A stretch of DNA of 64,000 nucleotides from Flavobacterium limi (GCF_010645075.1 NZ_JAADZV010000008.1:62001-126000), one strand, 5' to 3'; shown: positions 19,522-28,250, counted from the first letter of the stretch. Notes: a model not told the origin generated them from the letters alone. A program made the numbers and translations.

Positions 19522-20046
19522 TTATAGGAGACTAATTGCAGCAGCAGTATCAAAAGTTTTTTTGGATTTGTCAAAAGCAGTCGAAAAATAATTCTTTTGA
19601 TTTATTGCGGTAAAGTAACCAGTTTGATTTCCAAATGCATTTGAATTACCGGTAATTATAAATCTAATTGCTTTTATGTCTGTCTTCTTTAATTTTAAAA
19701 ATTCTGCTGGTGTAAAATAATAATAAGAGGCTGTTTTTCCTTCTTCACTCTCTTTGACATTTTTATCTGTGCATGCAATTACGTCAGCATTTACCAAATC
19801 AACATATACACCTCCCGAGATTCTGGCTTTATCATTTGCAGTAGCAATTGTTAATTTTAAGATTCCTCCTTTGTCAGTTTTTGCAATCTGTACATTAATT
19901 TCTCCGGTAAGAATATATTTTTCACAGATAAAAGTATAATTTTCAGTTGCTGGAAATGGTTTTGAACCTTTTACACTGATCGTTTGTTGGGCATTCGAAA
20001 GAAGTGAAATCAAAAGAAACGAAATCAAGGATAATTTTAACGTCAT
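19522..20046 (-). CDS. exported protein of unknown function
   Basis: 174 residues. A signal peptide (about 1-19, ending SNAQQ) then a predicted beta-rich soluble domain with one Cys pair (C34 in FICEKY and one in VIACTDKN). No family I recognise. It sits in a run of minus-strand genes for exported proteins, 12 bases after the lipoprotein gene, so likely the same transcript. Confidence 0.72.
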   Translation of the reverse strand: MTLKLSLISFLLISLLSNAQQTISVKGSKPFPATENYTFICEKYILTGEINVQIAKTDKGGILKLTIATANDKARISGGVYVDLVNADVIACTDKNVKESEEGKTASYYYFTPAEFLKLKKTDIKAIRFIITGNSNAFGNQTGYFTAINQKNYFSTAFDKSKKTFDTAAAISLL

Positions 20047-20058
20047 AAGTGTATTAAT

Positions 20059-20529
20059 TTATTTAATTTTAGCATCAAACTTTTCATCCCAGTCCATTGA
20101 TTTTATAGCAGAAATTAAATTATCTTCATTTACAAAAACGCGAAGTTCTTTATTGGCAACCTTTTTTGTATACAATGCATGATACCGGTAGATAGTTTCC
20201 TCTTTGGTTTTGTAAACGCCATCTAATTTCAAATCAATAAAGCTTCCATAATATTGTCTGAATCTTAAGCACGTTTTAGTTAAACGCTCCTCAGTTGTAT
20301 TCTCCATTACTGATTTAGTTACTTCAGTTTCATTAAAAGGCTTAAACTTTGATGTATTGCATGTTTCAAGAACTCTTTTTCCTAATGAATAGGCTTTATT
20401 TTGCTGATTTGAATTTATTTCGGCTTCTAAAATTTTTTTAATTTTTAGATCTTCAGTACTTCTGCTTACTGATTTAGATTTACAGCCTATTAATAGCAAC
20501 AAACATATAATCAATCCTGCTTTCTTCAT
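20059..20529 (-). CDS. putative lipoprotein of unknown function
   Basis: 156 residues. A clear lipobox (LLIGC, C16) followed by KSKSVSRS. The mature part is Lys-rich with FRQYYGSF and RYHALYTKK stretches; nothing I can assign. Six bases separate it from the upstream M23 peptidase gene and 12 from the downstream exported protein, so the three appear co-transcribed. Confidence 0.72.
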   Translation of the reverse strand: MKKAGLIICLLLLIGCKSKSVSRSTEDLKIKKILEAEINSNQQNKAYSLGKRVLETCNTSKFKPFNETEVTKSVMENTTEERLTKTCLRFRQYYGSFIDLKLDGVYKTKEETIYRYHALYTKKVANKELRVFVNEDNLISAIKSMDWDEKFDAKIK

Positions 20530-20535
20530 AACTAT

Positions 20536-21213
20536 TTATGTTATTTTTAATAATAAATTGGGATCGGGGCAGTTTTCTATGTAAAAATTTAAATCTTTTG
20601 TGTTGCAGACACCAGGATAATCACCCCAATAATCTTCTATGTTTTTAATGATTTGGAAATGCAAATGTGGTGCATAATCTCCGTTTACTTCTGAATTTCC
20701 GATGTTCGCCAGATGTTCTCCTTTTTTGAAAAAATCGCCAACACTAATCCCTTCTATACTTTCTAACGATAAATGACCGTATAAAGTATAAAATTTTTGA
20801 TTTTGAATTTCGTGTTCCAAAATTATGGTTGGACCATAATCACCTAAACCAATATTGTTTTTAAAACTATGTACTTGTCCATCAAGAGCCGCTAAAACGG
20901 GTGTTCCTGCTTTTGTCCAAAAATCAAGACCAATATGGATATTGCGTTCTGGATTCAAATCATTTTTAAAAATGGAGCTTCGTTGGTACAAAGTCCTTCC
21001 TTCGATATAACCGCCAAATGCTACTTCGGCATTATGCTTTTTTAAATAATCGGTAATGTATTCCTCGAAATCAGCTGTATTTCCTGATTTTCTTCCTGTT
21101 AAATTCTGGTTATTTAGAGATAAATCTAAAGTTACATATTTTGAATAATCAATAGTAGAATCAATAATATTTGTTTGTGGTATTTTTTTTAATATAGAAC
21201 AAAGAGGTTTCAT
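20536..21213 (-). CDS. M23 family (LytM-like) metallopeptidase
   Basis: 225 residues from the ATG at 21213; an in-frame TTG at 21234 would add seven residues and overlap the upstream gene. The LytM core is complete: HIGLDFW (His and Asp zinc ligands), LYGHLS and HLHFQI. M23 enzymes cut peptide cross-links in peptidoglycan. Oddly there is no usual signal peptide, only a basic start (MKPLCSILKKIP), so location is unclear. It starts four bases after the spermidine-synthase-like gene ends. Confidence 0.88.
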   Translation of the reverse strand: MKPLCSILKKIPQTNIIDSTIDYSKYVTLDLSLNNQNLTGRKSGNTADFEEYITDYLKKHNAEVAFGGYIEGRTLYQRSSIFKNDLNPERNIHIGLDFWTKAGTPVLAALDGQVHSFKNNIGLGDYGPTIILEHEIQNQKFYTLYGHLSLESIEGISVGDFFKKGEHLANIGNSEVNGDYAPHLHFQIIKNIEDYWGDYPGVCNTKDLNFYIENCPDPNLLLKIT

Positions 21214-21217
21214 ATAA

Positions 21218-21883
21218 CTAAGCAACTTTTTCAATAATAATTAACTCGTTATGCTGCTCAACGCGAGGCAGCATTTTAGTTGAATATAATTTAGGGTTAA
21301 TTTCTGAAATGTATTTACGATTTCGGATATTATGTTTTTCGTCAAGAATCATAGTGTTAAAAAGAACAAAACCCTGACTTTTTAATATAGAAAAAACCCT
21401 TTCACTAAAAAAACGCTCAAATAAAAAGTTAGGCATATTTGTATCTTCAAAAACATCAATGATAATTAAATCGTACTGGCTTTTAGTTTTTAGAACAAAT
21501 TCAAAGGCATCATCTATCACAATTTCCAATTGCTTAATTTGAGACAGATTAAAATATTCATTAGCGATCTGAATCATATCTGCATCAATTTCGACTCCTG
21601 TTATTTTACCTTTAAATTCAATTTCGTCGATTAGGGTTTTTATAACGCTTCCTCCGGCAACACCTAATACCAAAATATGATTCATTTTCTGAATAGTTTT
21701 AAAACCAATATTTTTTAAACCGTATCTTAATATTCGCTGTAAACTACCGTAAGAATAGTTTGTGTTTTCCGAGTCTAAAACTAATTCACCATTAGCCCAG
21801 GTTACTTCAATCATTTTACTACGAGCTGATCTCTTTTTGAATATTTTAATTGGTATTAAATAACTAAATATTTTTTGAATCAT
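21218..21883 (-). CDS. spermidine synthase-like Rossmann methyltransferase-fold protein
   Basis: 221 residues from the ATG at 21883; an earlier TTG at 21901 overlaps the promoter box and is less likely. The glycine-rich LVLGVAGGSV, acidic GVEIDADMI, DDAFEFV and LIIIDVFED motifs fit the spermine/spermidine synthase fold. It lacks the long N-terminal beta domain of true spermidine synthases, so it may be a methyltransferase-like relative. Cytoplasmic. First gene of the minus-strand run. Confidence 0.8.
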   Translation of the reverse strand: MIQKIFSYLIPIKIFKKRSARSKMIEVTWANGELVLDSENTNYSYGSLQRILRYGLKNIGFKTIQKMNHILVLGVAGGSVIKTLIDEIEFKGKITGVEIDADMIQIANEYFNLSQIKQLEIVIDDAFEFVLKTKSQYDLIIIDVFEDTNMPNFLFERFFSERVFSILKSQGFVLFNTMILDEKHNIRNRKYISEINPKLYSTKMLPRVEQHNELIIIEKVA

Positions 21884-21898
21884 TTGTTGCACTTTTAC

Positions 21899-21906
21899 CA
21901 AATTTA
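21899..21906 (-). promoter_or_regulatory. Bacteroidota -7 box for the spermidine-synthase-like gene
   Basis: Reads TAAATTTG on the minus strand, matching TAnnTTTG, and lies 15 bases upstream of the chosen ATG. This supports the ATG at 21883 over the TTG at 21901. Confidence 0.5.
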
Positions 21907-21945
21907 GTATTATTTTTTTTTATTTGTGCGAAATGTGAAATTTTA

Positions 21946-22292
21946 ATGATATCACAATTGTACAAATTTCTTTTTCTAAGGCTAATGGGCTGGAAAATAG
22001 CCGGGATTGAAAATGCCGAAATAAAAAAATGTTCTGAAGGAATGCTGCATTCAAGTAATCGTGATTTTTATCTGGGAATTTACAAGAGATATATCAGGTT
22101 TAGAAATGAACTGCGGGAAGAAAGAGTTATTTAACTTCCGTTAGGTTATTATTTTATAAGTGTGGTAGGTGAGCCGCTTGATCGTTCAGGCGTTTTAAAG
22201 AAGTAGATGTGATTGCTTCTGTTTTTTGAAAAAGAGAGAGACTTTTCGTTTGGGAATAGCTCTTGAAGGAACCTGAAAAAAGGTTACAGAGA
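21946..22292 (+). pseudogene. decayed 1-acyl-glycerol-3-phosphate acyltransferase-like gene
   Basis: A 62-codon frame from 21946 reads LRLMGWKIAG, NAEIKKC and DFYLGIY, a pattern I know from the N-terminal part of a PlsC-like acyltransferase family of Flavobacteria. After a stop at 22132-22134 the same frame continues LPLGYYF and GEPLDRSG (family: FPFGYYF, PLDRSGG). A different frame then gives FRLGIALEGT, stop, KK (family: FRLALAPEGTR KK). The HxxxxD catalytic His region is altered (SSNRDF). In-frame stops, a frameshift and a missing C-terminal half mark it as a pseudogene. Confidence 0.8.
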
Positions 22293-22363
22293 TCAGAAAA
22301 TTGTAAATTTTTCTTTGGAGGAATTGAATTTAATATATCTGTAATATTTATTGTCTTGAAATA

Positions 22364-22825
22364 TTATGGAGTGAATGCTTTAAAAGTACCATTTTTATAA
22401 AAGAACACAATTTTTTCAATTTTACTATCATCTGTACTTAAATTAAAATTTTTAAAATCTGCATTATTTACGAACTCTGTTTTTTCATCGGCAATGTTAG
22501 TTTTTAAAAATAAGTTTTCATTTTCTGAAATTTCATCAGAATCAGGGGATAATATATTGGCATTTTCAGTACCACTTTTATTTAGATTTTCTTCGGTGTT
22601 TTTTGGGAAATTGCCTTTTCCAATCAATATCCAATACAAATCAATCTCCGGAAAAACCTCTGTAATTTTTAATACAAAATCCAAACTGGGTTTGTTTCTT
22701 CCCGAAAGGAGGTGAGACATACTTGAGCGCTGCACGCCAATTTTATCAGCAAAAGACGAAGCGCTTAAACTGTAATATTCCAATAAAATCTCAAGTCTTT
22801 TTACAAAATCATCTATGTTTACCAT
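22364..22825 (-). CDS. XRE-family transcriptional regulator
   Basis: 153 residues. The N-terminal helix-turn-helix (about 5-65) shows SASSFADKIGVQRSSMSHLLSGRNKPSLDF in pieces typical of the Cro/CI fold. An acidic, Asn/Ser-rich linker (about 72-125) leads to a short conserved-looking tail (KIEKIVFFYKNGTF). It is divergent from the M14 peptidase gene, and the space between holds several TTTAC-N4-GTAAA palindromes, one touching its own start codon. So it probably represses itself and the peptidase gene; the inducer is unknown. Confidence 0.9.
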   Translation of the reverse strand: MVNIDDFVKRLEILLEYYSLSASSFADKIGVQRSSMSHLLSGRNKPSLDFVLKITEVFPEIDLYWILIGKGNFPKNTEENLNKSGTENANILSPDSDEISENENLFLKTNIADEKTEFVNNADFKNFNLSTDDSKIEKIVFFYKNGTFKAFTP

Positions 22826-22866
22826 TGTGAATTATTATTAATGAAATCACTATTTACAAATGTAAT
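22818..22866. promoter_or_regulatory. two palindromes near the XRE start codon
   Basis: TTTACCATTGTGAA at 22818-22831 overlaps the XRE start codon (22823-22825), and TTTACAAATGTAAT lies at 22853-22866. Both fit TTTAC-N4-GTAAA with one mismatch in the right arm. Their placement suits autoregulation. Confidence 0.5.
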
Positions 22867-23038
22867 AATAAAATCATATTACTATTTTCGTAGTTTTAAA
22901 ATCAAGTGTGAATTGAATTTTAATTTGAATTAAAACTTTACTTAATTGTTTTTAAAAAACTGATAATTAAATTTTTAGTATTCAATATTTAAAAAAAATA
23001 TCATTATTGCTGAAAAGCGGCTGAAAGATTAAAAATCG

Positions 23039-23109
23039 TTTACAATTATAAATTGTGATATATTGGAAATGTTTACAATTGTAAAAATAAAGATATTTAC
23101 TTTTGTAAA
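23039..23109. promoter_or_regulatory. three TTTAC-N4-GTAAA palindromes and M14 promoter
   Basis: TTTACAATTATAAA (23039-23052, one mismatch), TTTACAATTGTAAA (23072-23085, perfect) and TTTACTTTTGTAAA (23096-23109, perfect arms). The last contains TACTTTTG (23098-23105), a match to the Bacteroidota -7 box, so a bound regulator would cover the promoter of the M14 gene that starts at 23124. The two perfect sites are 24 bases apart centre to centre. Confidence 0.6.
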
Positions 23110-23123
23110 CTAATTGAAAAAAC

Positions 23124-24278
23124 ATGAATTTAGAAGAATTATTTAATCAAAACAAGGAAGAGTGTATTGAAGGTCGTTATCTAACCTTAGAACATATTAA
23201 GCCATTATTAGAAAGAATTAATATAAATAATCGGCTACATGTTTTAGGAGAATCAGTTTTAGGTAAGCCTATATATGGTTATGAAATTGGTTCTGGAAAA
23301 ACACGTATTTATTTATGGTCACAAATGCACGGAAATGAGAGTACGACTACTAAAGCCTTGTTTGATTTCATTAACGTTTTGAATAATGGTTCTGAATTCG
23401 CTGAAAAAATGCTTTCAGCATTTACTTTTTACTGCATACCAATACTTAATCCTGATGGTGCAGCGCTCTATACACGTGCAAATGCAAATAATGTTGATCT
23501 TAACAGGGATTCTCAGGATTTAACTCAGCCCGAAAGCAGGGTTTTGAGGGAAGTTTTTGAAAATTTCAAACCAGACTTTTGTTTTAATTTACATGATCAG
23601 CGTACTATTTTTGGAGCAGGTGACACAGGTAAACCTGCTACTGTTTCATTTTTAGCTCCTTCTTATAATGAGGAACGGGATATAAATGAAAACAGACTTA
23701 AAGCTATTAATTTAATTGCAGCTTTGAATGATGAACTTCAAAAATACATTCCGGGTCAGATTGGGCGTTTTGATGATTCTTTTAATATTAACTGTATTGG
23801 AGATACTTTTCAGTATTTGGGAGTACCGACAATTTTGTTTGAAGCTGGTCATTTTCAAAATGATTATCCTCGGGAGATTACCAGAAAATATATATTCTTT
23901 TCACTGATTACAAGTTTTAAAGTACTTTTCGAAAACGATATAGTTAATAACAGGATTAATGATTATTTGAATATTTCACAAAATAAAGTGGTTTTTTATG
24001 ATTTTATGTATAAAAATATCAAAATAAATTATGATGGTATCGAAATTATTACGAATTTTGTCGCTCAATACAAAGAAGAATTGATTGACAGCAAGATTCA
24101 ATTTAATGCTTATATAGTTGAAGTAGGGGAGTTAGAAAATTATTTTGGACATTATGTCTACGATGCAAAAGGCGCTGCATACTCAGATGATTTTACCAAT
24201 TTTCCGAAAAAAGATCAAAAAGCAGACTTTTATTTAAATGAAAACGTTAAATTTGTTAACGGACTGATAAAAAGTTAA
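23124..24278 (+). CDS. M14 family zinc carboxypeptidase-like protein
   Basis: 384 residues. Zinc ligands H69 and E72 (MHGNES), a downstream NLHDQR His near residue 156, substrate-binding NVDLNRD, and a likely catalytic Glu in LFEAGHF near 240 place the first ~280 residues in the M14 fold. No signal peptide is seen, so it is probably cytoplasmic and acts on peptides or amidated small molecules. The C-terminal ~100 residues are a separate region I do not recognise. The promoter lies within a palindromic operator, so control by the divergent XRE protein is likely. An Lrp-type regulator follows 77 bases on. Confidence 0.88.
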   Translation: MNLEELFNQNKEECIEGRYLTLEHIKPLLERININNRLHVLGESVLGKPIYGYEIGSGKTRIYLWSQMHGNESTTTKALFDFINVLNNGSEFAEKMLSAFTFYCIPILNPDGAALYTRANANNVDLNRDSQDLTQPESRVLREVFENFKPDFCFNLHDQRTIFGAGDTGKPATVSFLAPSYNEERDINENRLKAINLIAALNDELQKYIPGQIGRFDDSFNINCIGDTFQYLGVPTILFEAGHFQNDYPREITRKYIFFSLITSFKVLFENDIVNNRINDYLNISQNKVVFYDFMYKNIKINYDGIEIITNFVAQYKEELIDSKIQFNAYIVEVGELENYFGHYVYDAKGAAYSDDFTNFPKKDQKADFYLNENVKFVNGLIKS

Positions 24279-24319
24279 ATTTTATGTGAATTTGTTGTTT
24301 TTTATATATATTTTTATAC

Positions 24320-24332
24320 TTTGTAATACAAA
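24320..24332. promoter_or_regulatory. inverted repeat upstream of the Lrp-type gene
   Basis: TTTGT-AAT-ACAAA, a perfect five-base-arm inverted repeat 24 bases before the ATG. Lrp/AsnC proteins often bind such sites in their own promoters; this is a candidate autoregulatory site only. Confidence 0.35.
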
Positions 24333-24355
24333 TTAGTAATATTAATTAAAGAATT

Positions 24356-24835
24356 ATGAGTAAATTTCGTTTAGATGAAGTAGATCACCAGATTTTAGAT
24401 ATGTTAATAGACAATACGAGAGTTCCGTTTACTGACATTGCAAAAAAATTGTTGATTTCGGCAGGAACTGTACATGTCAGAGTAAAAAAGATGGAAGATG
24501 CCGGAATAATAATGGGGTCATCATTAGCTTTAGATTATGATAAGCTAGGGTATTCATTTATTGCTTATGTAGGTGTGTTTCTTAATAATACATCTCAAAC
24601 AAAATTTGTATTAGAGCGAATTAATCAAATTCCATTCGTAACAGTAGCTTCTGTAACTACTGGGAAATTTAATATTTTCTGTAAAATTAGAGCAAAGGAT
24701 ACTAAACACGCTAAAGAAGTTATCTTTATGATCGATGATATCGAAGGTGTTTACAGAACTGAAACAATGATTTCATTAGAAGAAAGTATTAATGATAAGA
24801 AGCGTTTGATGCATACTATTTTCAAAAATATGTAA
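24356..24835 (+). CDS. Lrp/AsnC-family transcriptional regulator
   Basis: 159 residues. N-terminal winged helix-turn-helix (about 6-60: LDEVDHQILDMLIDNTRVPFTDIAKKL in pieces) and a C-terminal RAM/AsnC effector domain (about 70-150) ending in a helix. Members respond to amino acids and form octamers. The effector here is unknown. It is 77 bases from the M14 peptidase in the same orientation; amino acids released by that peptidase would be a fitting signal, which is inference. A terminator follows. Confidence 0.93.
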   Translation: MSKFRLDEVDHQILDMLIDNTRVPFTDIAKKLLISAGTVHVRVKKMEDAGIIMGSSLALDYDKLGYSFIAYVGVFLNNTSQTKFVLERINQIPFVTVASVTTGKFNIFCKIRAKDTKHAKEVIFMIDDIEGVYRTETMISLEESINDKKRLMHTIFKNM

Positions 24836-24865
24836 TATTTTCTTGAATGCTATATTAACAAATAT

Positions 24866-24892
24866 AACCTCAAGTTTTCTTGGGGTTTTTTT
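24866..24892 (+). terminator. rho-independent terminator after the Lrp-type gene
   Basis: Stem AACCTCAAG / CTTGGGGTT (one G-T pair) with a TTTT loop at 24875-24878, followed by a T tract. Confidence 0.75.
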
Positions 24893-24929
24893 ATGACTAA
24901 TTAACCAATTACAACTTATAAAAAGGATT

Positions 24930-27515
24930 ATGTACACGTTGCCTAAAATTGAACGTTTTAATCAGGATGTTCTCTCTAAATATCATATTTATAATAGTGT
25001 TTTTATAACATTACCTTTTGATTCAATAGACAATACAGGGGTTTTGCTTCCTTTGTTTACGGAAACTTGTGAAACAGGGTTTAAAAAACAGGAGACTCCA
25101 AAAGAAATTTTTGACTTTTTTTCAAATAAATTTTTGAATAACGCTTCAGAAACAGAAAAAATTGATTTGATGTTTCGCTTTATCCAGTATATCGAACGTC
25201 AAATTGTATTATTTGATGCTATTGAAGATGCTGCTTTTCCGGTTGTGAATAACATGGAAGGTCGCGGTTCTCTTCGTGATATTAAAGAGAAGTCAGATGC
25301 GAAGGAAAAAGATGATGAGTTAATCGATTTTCTTGAAAATTTTAATGTCAGAACTGTTTTAACGGCGCATCCTACCCAGTTTTATCCCGGACCGGTATTG
25401 GGAATCATCAATGATTTAACTGAAGCGATCAGGCAGAATGATTTATTGAAAATCAAGCAATTGTTGGCGCAGTTAGGAAAAACTCCTTTTATTCAAAATG
25501 AAAAGCCAAATCCTTTTGATGAGGCGGTAAGTTTAATTTGGTATTTAGAAAATGTATTTTATGAGACTGCGGGGGAAATAGTTCATTATTTACAGAAAAA
25601 TATTCTTGAAGGAGCTGCTATTCAGAATCAGTTAATCAAACTTGGTTTCTGGCCTGGAGGAGATCGTGATGGTAATCCGTTTGTTACAACAGATATAACA
25701 TTGAAAGTCGCTGAACGCTTGCGTACTTCAATTTTGAAGTGTTATTATGTTGAAATGAGAAACCTAAAAAGAAAGTTAACTTTTTCAGGTGTAGATACTT
25801 TGGTTGCTGAACTTGAATATAAACTTTACAGGTCTGTGTTTTATTCTAAAGGTGAAATTTATATTACTTTAGAAGAATTACTTACTCAGTTAAATAAAAT
25901 TAGAACTATAATTATTGAAAAGCATCAGTCTTTATATTTAGATGAATTAGAGGCTTTGTTAGTTAAAATTAATTTGTTTGGTTTTCATTTTGCTACTTTA
26001 GATATACGTCAGAACAGTAAAATTCACAATGCTGTTTTCCATGATGTGGTAAATTATTATCTAAATTCAGATTCAAAAATATTTCCTGAAAATTATTTCG
26101 ACTTGTCTGAAGATGATAAATTACTTGTGCTATCAAAAGTAAAAGGGAATCTGAATCCGGCAGATTTTGATAATGAAATTACCAGACTGACTTTAGAATC
26201 AGTTCAGGCTATCAAAACTATTCAGCAAAATAATGGAGAATTTGGCGCAAATCGTTACATTATCAGTAACAATGAAAGTGCGTTGAATGTAATGGAAACT
26301 TTTGCGATGATTCGTTTAAACGACTGGGAAAATCCAACAGTTGATATTATTCCGCTTTTTGAATCAGTTGATGATTTACAAAATGCTCATTCAGTTATGG
26401 AGCAATTGTATACAAATCCTGAATATGCTGCACATTTGAAATCAAGAGGCAATAAGCAAACCATTATGCTTGGTTTCTCTGACGGAACAAAAGACGGCGG
26501 TTATTTGATGGCGAACTGGAGCATTTATCAGGCAAAAATTGAACTTACACAAATATCCAGAAAATATGGCATACAGGCTATTTTCTTTGACGGACGTGGC
26601 GGACCTCCTGCGCGTGGTGGTGGAAAAACACATAAATTCTATGCGTCTTTAGGGCCAAAAATTGAAAATAACGAAATTCAGGTTACTGTTCAAGGACAGA
26701 CTATTAGTTCTAATTTCGGAACTTTGGATTCATGCCGTTACAACATCGAAAATTTATTAAGTGCCGGAGTAACCAATCAGGTTTTTAGTAAAGAGAAAAA
26801 TGAATTAAGCGTTGAAGAAACAGCAATTTTGACTCAATTGGCAGGTTTAGGGTATGAGAAATATTTAAGTTTTAAAAATCATCCTAAATTTATTCCATAT
26901 TTGGAAAAGATGAGTACGTTAAAATACTATTCTAAGACTAATATTGGAAGCCGTCCTTCAAAAAGAAGTAAATCTGAGCAATTGGATTTTGCCGATTTAA
27001 GAGCAATTCCTTTTGTGGGTTCATGGAGTCAGCTGAAACAAAATGTGCCAGGATTTTTTGGAGTAGGTTCTGCCTTAAAACATTTTGAAGATACCAATCA
27101 GTGGGAGAAAGTAAGCGATTTATATCACAATTCATTATTCTTTAAAACGCTTTTGGAAAATAGTATGATGTCATTGGCAAAATCATTTTTACCTCTCACT
27201 GCTTACATGCGAAAAGATCCTGAGTTTGGGGAATTTTGGCAAATCATCTATGATGAGTTTTTAGAAACAGAACGTCTTTTACTTAAAATTGCAGGTCATA
27301 AAACGCTGATGGAAAACTATCCTGATGGTAAAGCTTCGATTCAAATTAGAGAACGTATAGTGTTGCCATTGTTGACGATACAGCAATATGCATTATTGAG
27401 AATTAACGAATTGAATAAGGAAAAAGTGAAAAACGAGGATCTAATTAAAGTATATGAGAAAATTGTGACCCGCTCTTTATTTGGAAATACAAATGCGAGT
27501 AGAAACTCGGCTTAA
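24930..27515 (+). CDS. ppc: phosphoenolpyruvate carboxylase
   Basis: 861 residues. Carboxylates PEP to oxaloacetate, refilling the TCA cycle. Signatures: LTAHPTQ (catalytic His), GFWPGGDRDGNPFV, and FFDGRGGPPARGGG in place of the E. coli FHGRGG loop. The protein ends NTNASRNS-A rather than the usual NTG, but is otherwise of expected length. The start ATG follows an AAAAGGATT tract, one of the few SD-like sequences here. A DinB gene follows 12 bases on and is probably co-transcribed. Confidence 0.95.
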   Translation: MYTLPKIERFNQDVLSKYHIYNSVFITLPFDSIDNTGVLLPLFTETCETGFKKQETPKEIFDFFSNKFLNNASETEKIDLMFRFIQYIERQIVLFDAIEDAAFPVVNNMEGRGSLRDIKEKSDAKEKDDELIDFLENFNVRTVLTAHPTQFYPGPVLGIINDLTEAIRQNDLLKIKQLLAQLGKTPFIQNEKPNPFDEAVSLIWYLENVFYETAGEIVHYLQKNILEGAAIQNQLIKLGFWPGGDRDGNPFVTTDITLKVAERLRTSILKCYYVEMRNLKRKLTFSGVDTLVAELEYKLYRSVFYSKGEIYITLEELLTQLNKIRTIIIEKHQSLYLDELEALLVKINLFGFHFATLDIRQNSKIHNAVFHDVVNYYLNSDSKIFPENYFDLSEDDKLLVLSKVKGNLNPADFDNEITRLTLESVQAIKTIQQNNGEFGANRYIISNNESALNVMETFAMIRLNDWENPTVDIIPLFESVDDLQNAHSVMEQLYTNPEYAAHLKSRGNKQTIMLGFSDGTKDGGYLMANWSIYQAKIELTQISRKYGIQAIFFDGRGGPPARGGGKTHKFYASLGPKIENNEIQVTVQGQTISSNFGTLDSCRYNIENLLSAGVTNQVFSKEKNELSVEETAILTQLAGLGYEKYLSFKNHPKFIPYLEKMSTLKYYSKTNIGSRPSKRSKSEQLDFADLRAIPFVGSWSQLKQNVPGFFGVGSALKHFEDTNQWEKVSDLYHNSLFFKTLLENSMMSLAKSFLPLTAYMRKDPEFGEFWQIIYDEFLETERLLLKIAGHKTLMENYPDGKASIQIRERIVLPLLTIQQYALLRINELNKEKVKNEDLIKVYEKIVTRSLFGNTNASRNSA

Positions 27516-27527
27516 ATCTAATTTATT

Positions 27528-28046
27528 ATGCTAGTTTCAGATTTATCAACAAACGAATATTCAGTTTTTAATGCAACTTATATTAATGCTACTGATAGTA
27601 ATGTTGCATTATTAGATGGTTTAAAATATGGATTGCCTCAGTTGGTTAATTTTATAAAAAATATACCGGCTGAAAAATTAGAATATCGATATGCAGAAGG
27701 AAAATGGACAATAAAAGATATTGTTCTGCACATGGCAGATACTGAAAGAATTTTTGCCTATCGAGCTTTAAGAATCAGCAGAGGTGATCAAACGCCTTTG
27801 CCAGGTTTTGAAGAAAATGATTATGTGCCATTAGCATTTGCTAATTCCCGTTCGATTGAAAATTTATTAGCTGAATATGAAAATGCCAGAAAAGCGACAA
27901 TTAGTTTTTTTGAAAGTCTGAATGAAGAACAGCTATTATTTATGGGGACAGCTTCAAATACAGCAATTTCTGTAAGAGCAATTGCTTTTATTATTACAGG
28001 GCACCAAAATCATCATTTAAGAGTAATTTCAGAAAGGTATCTGTAG
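27528..28046 (+). CDS. DinB-family protein
   Basis: 172 residues, four-helix-bundle DinB/YfiT type. Likely metal-binding His residues are in IVLHMADTERIFAYRALR (near 66) and GHQNHHLRVI near the C-terminus. Family members are thiol- or metal-dependent enzymes or of unknown role. Lies 12 bases after ppc and ends three bases from a convergent small gene. Confidence 0.88.
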   Translation: MLVSDLSTNEYSVFNATYINATDSNVALLDGLKYGLPQLVNFIKNIPAEKLEYRYAEGKWTIKDIVLHMADTERIFAYRALRISRGDQTPLPGFEENDYVPLAFANSRSIENLLAEYENARKATISFFESLNEEQLLFMGTASNTAISVRAIAFIITGHQNHHLRVISERYL

Positions 28047-28049
28047 TGT

Positions 28050-28190
28050 TTAATCTAAAGCACGAAGAGTAACAAAATAGCGATAACTAATAATAGCCAT
28101 TTGCCATTTTTTTGCTTTTGCAATATCCAAACCTTGTTTGGTAAAACTAGGGAGAAGAAATTTATTTATTTTGGCTAAGATTTTATACAT
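28050..28190 (-). CDS. small basic protein, 46 residues, unknown function
   Basis: A 46-codon frame from the ATG at 28188-28190 reads MYKILAKINKFLLPSFTKQG and later KAKKWQMAIISYRYFV. It is basic and amphipathic, with Trp and Tyr spaced as in a real protein. The frame is free of stops, ends three bases from the DinB stop, and has the layout of a short conserved Flavobacterial gene; I recall similar small proteins, but cannot check. Possibly membrane-peripheral. Confidence 0.65.
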   Translation of the reverse strand: MYKILAKINKFLLPSFTKQGLDIAKAKKWQMAIISYRYFVTLRALD

Positions 28191-28220
28191 AATAAATTAA
28201 TTTTTTTTCAAAGATATAAA

Positions 28221-28250
28221 AAAAGACTTTGCTTAAGGGCAAAGTCTTTT
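28221..28250. terminator. bidirectional hairpin terminator
   Basis: Perfect 12-base stem AAAAGACTTTGC / GCAAAGTCTTTT with a six-base loop (28233-28238). It lies downstream of the M56 gene on the minus strand and upstream of the 46-residue gene. Confidence 0.85.
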
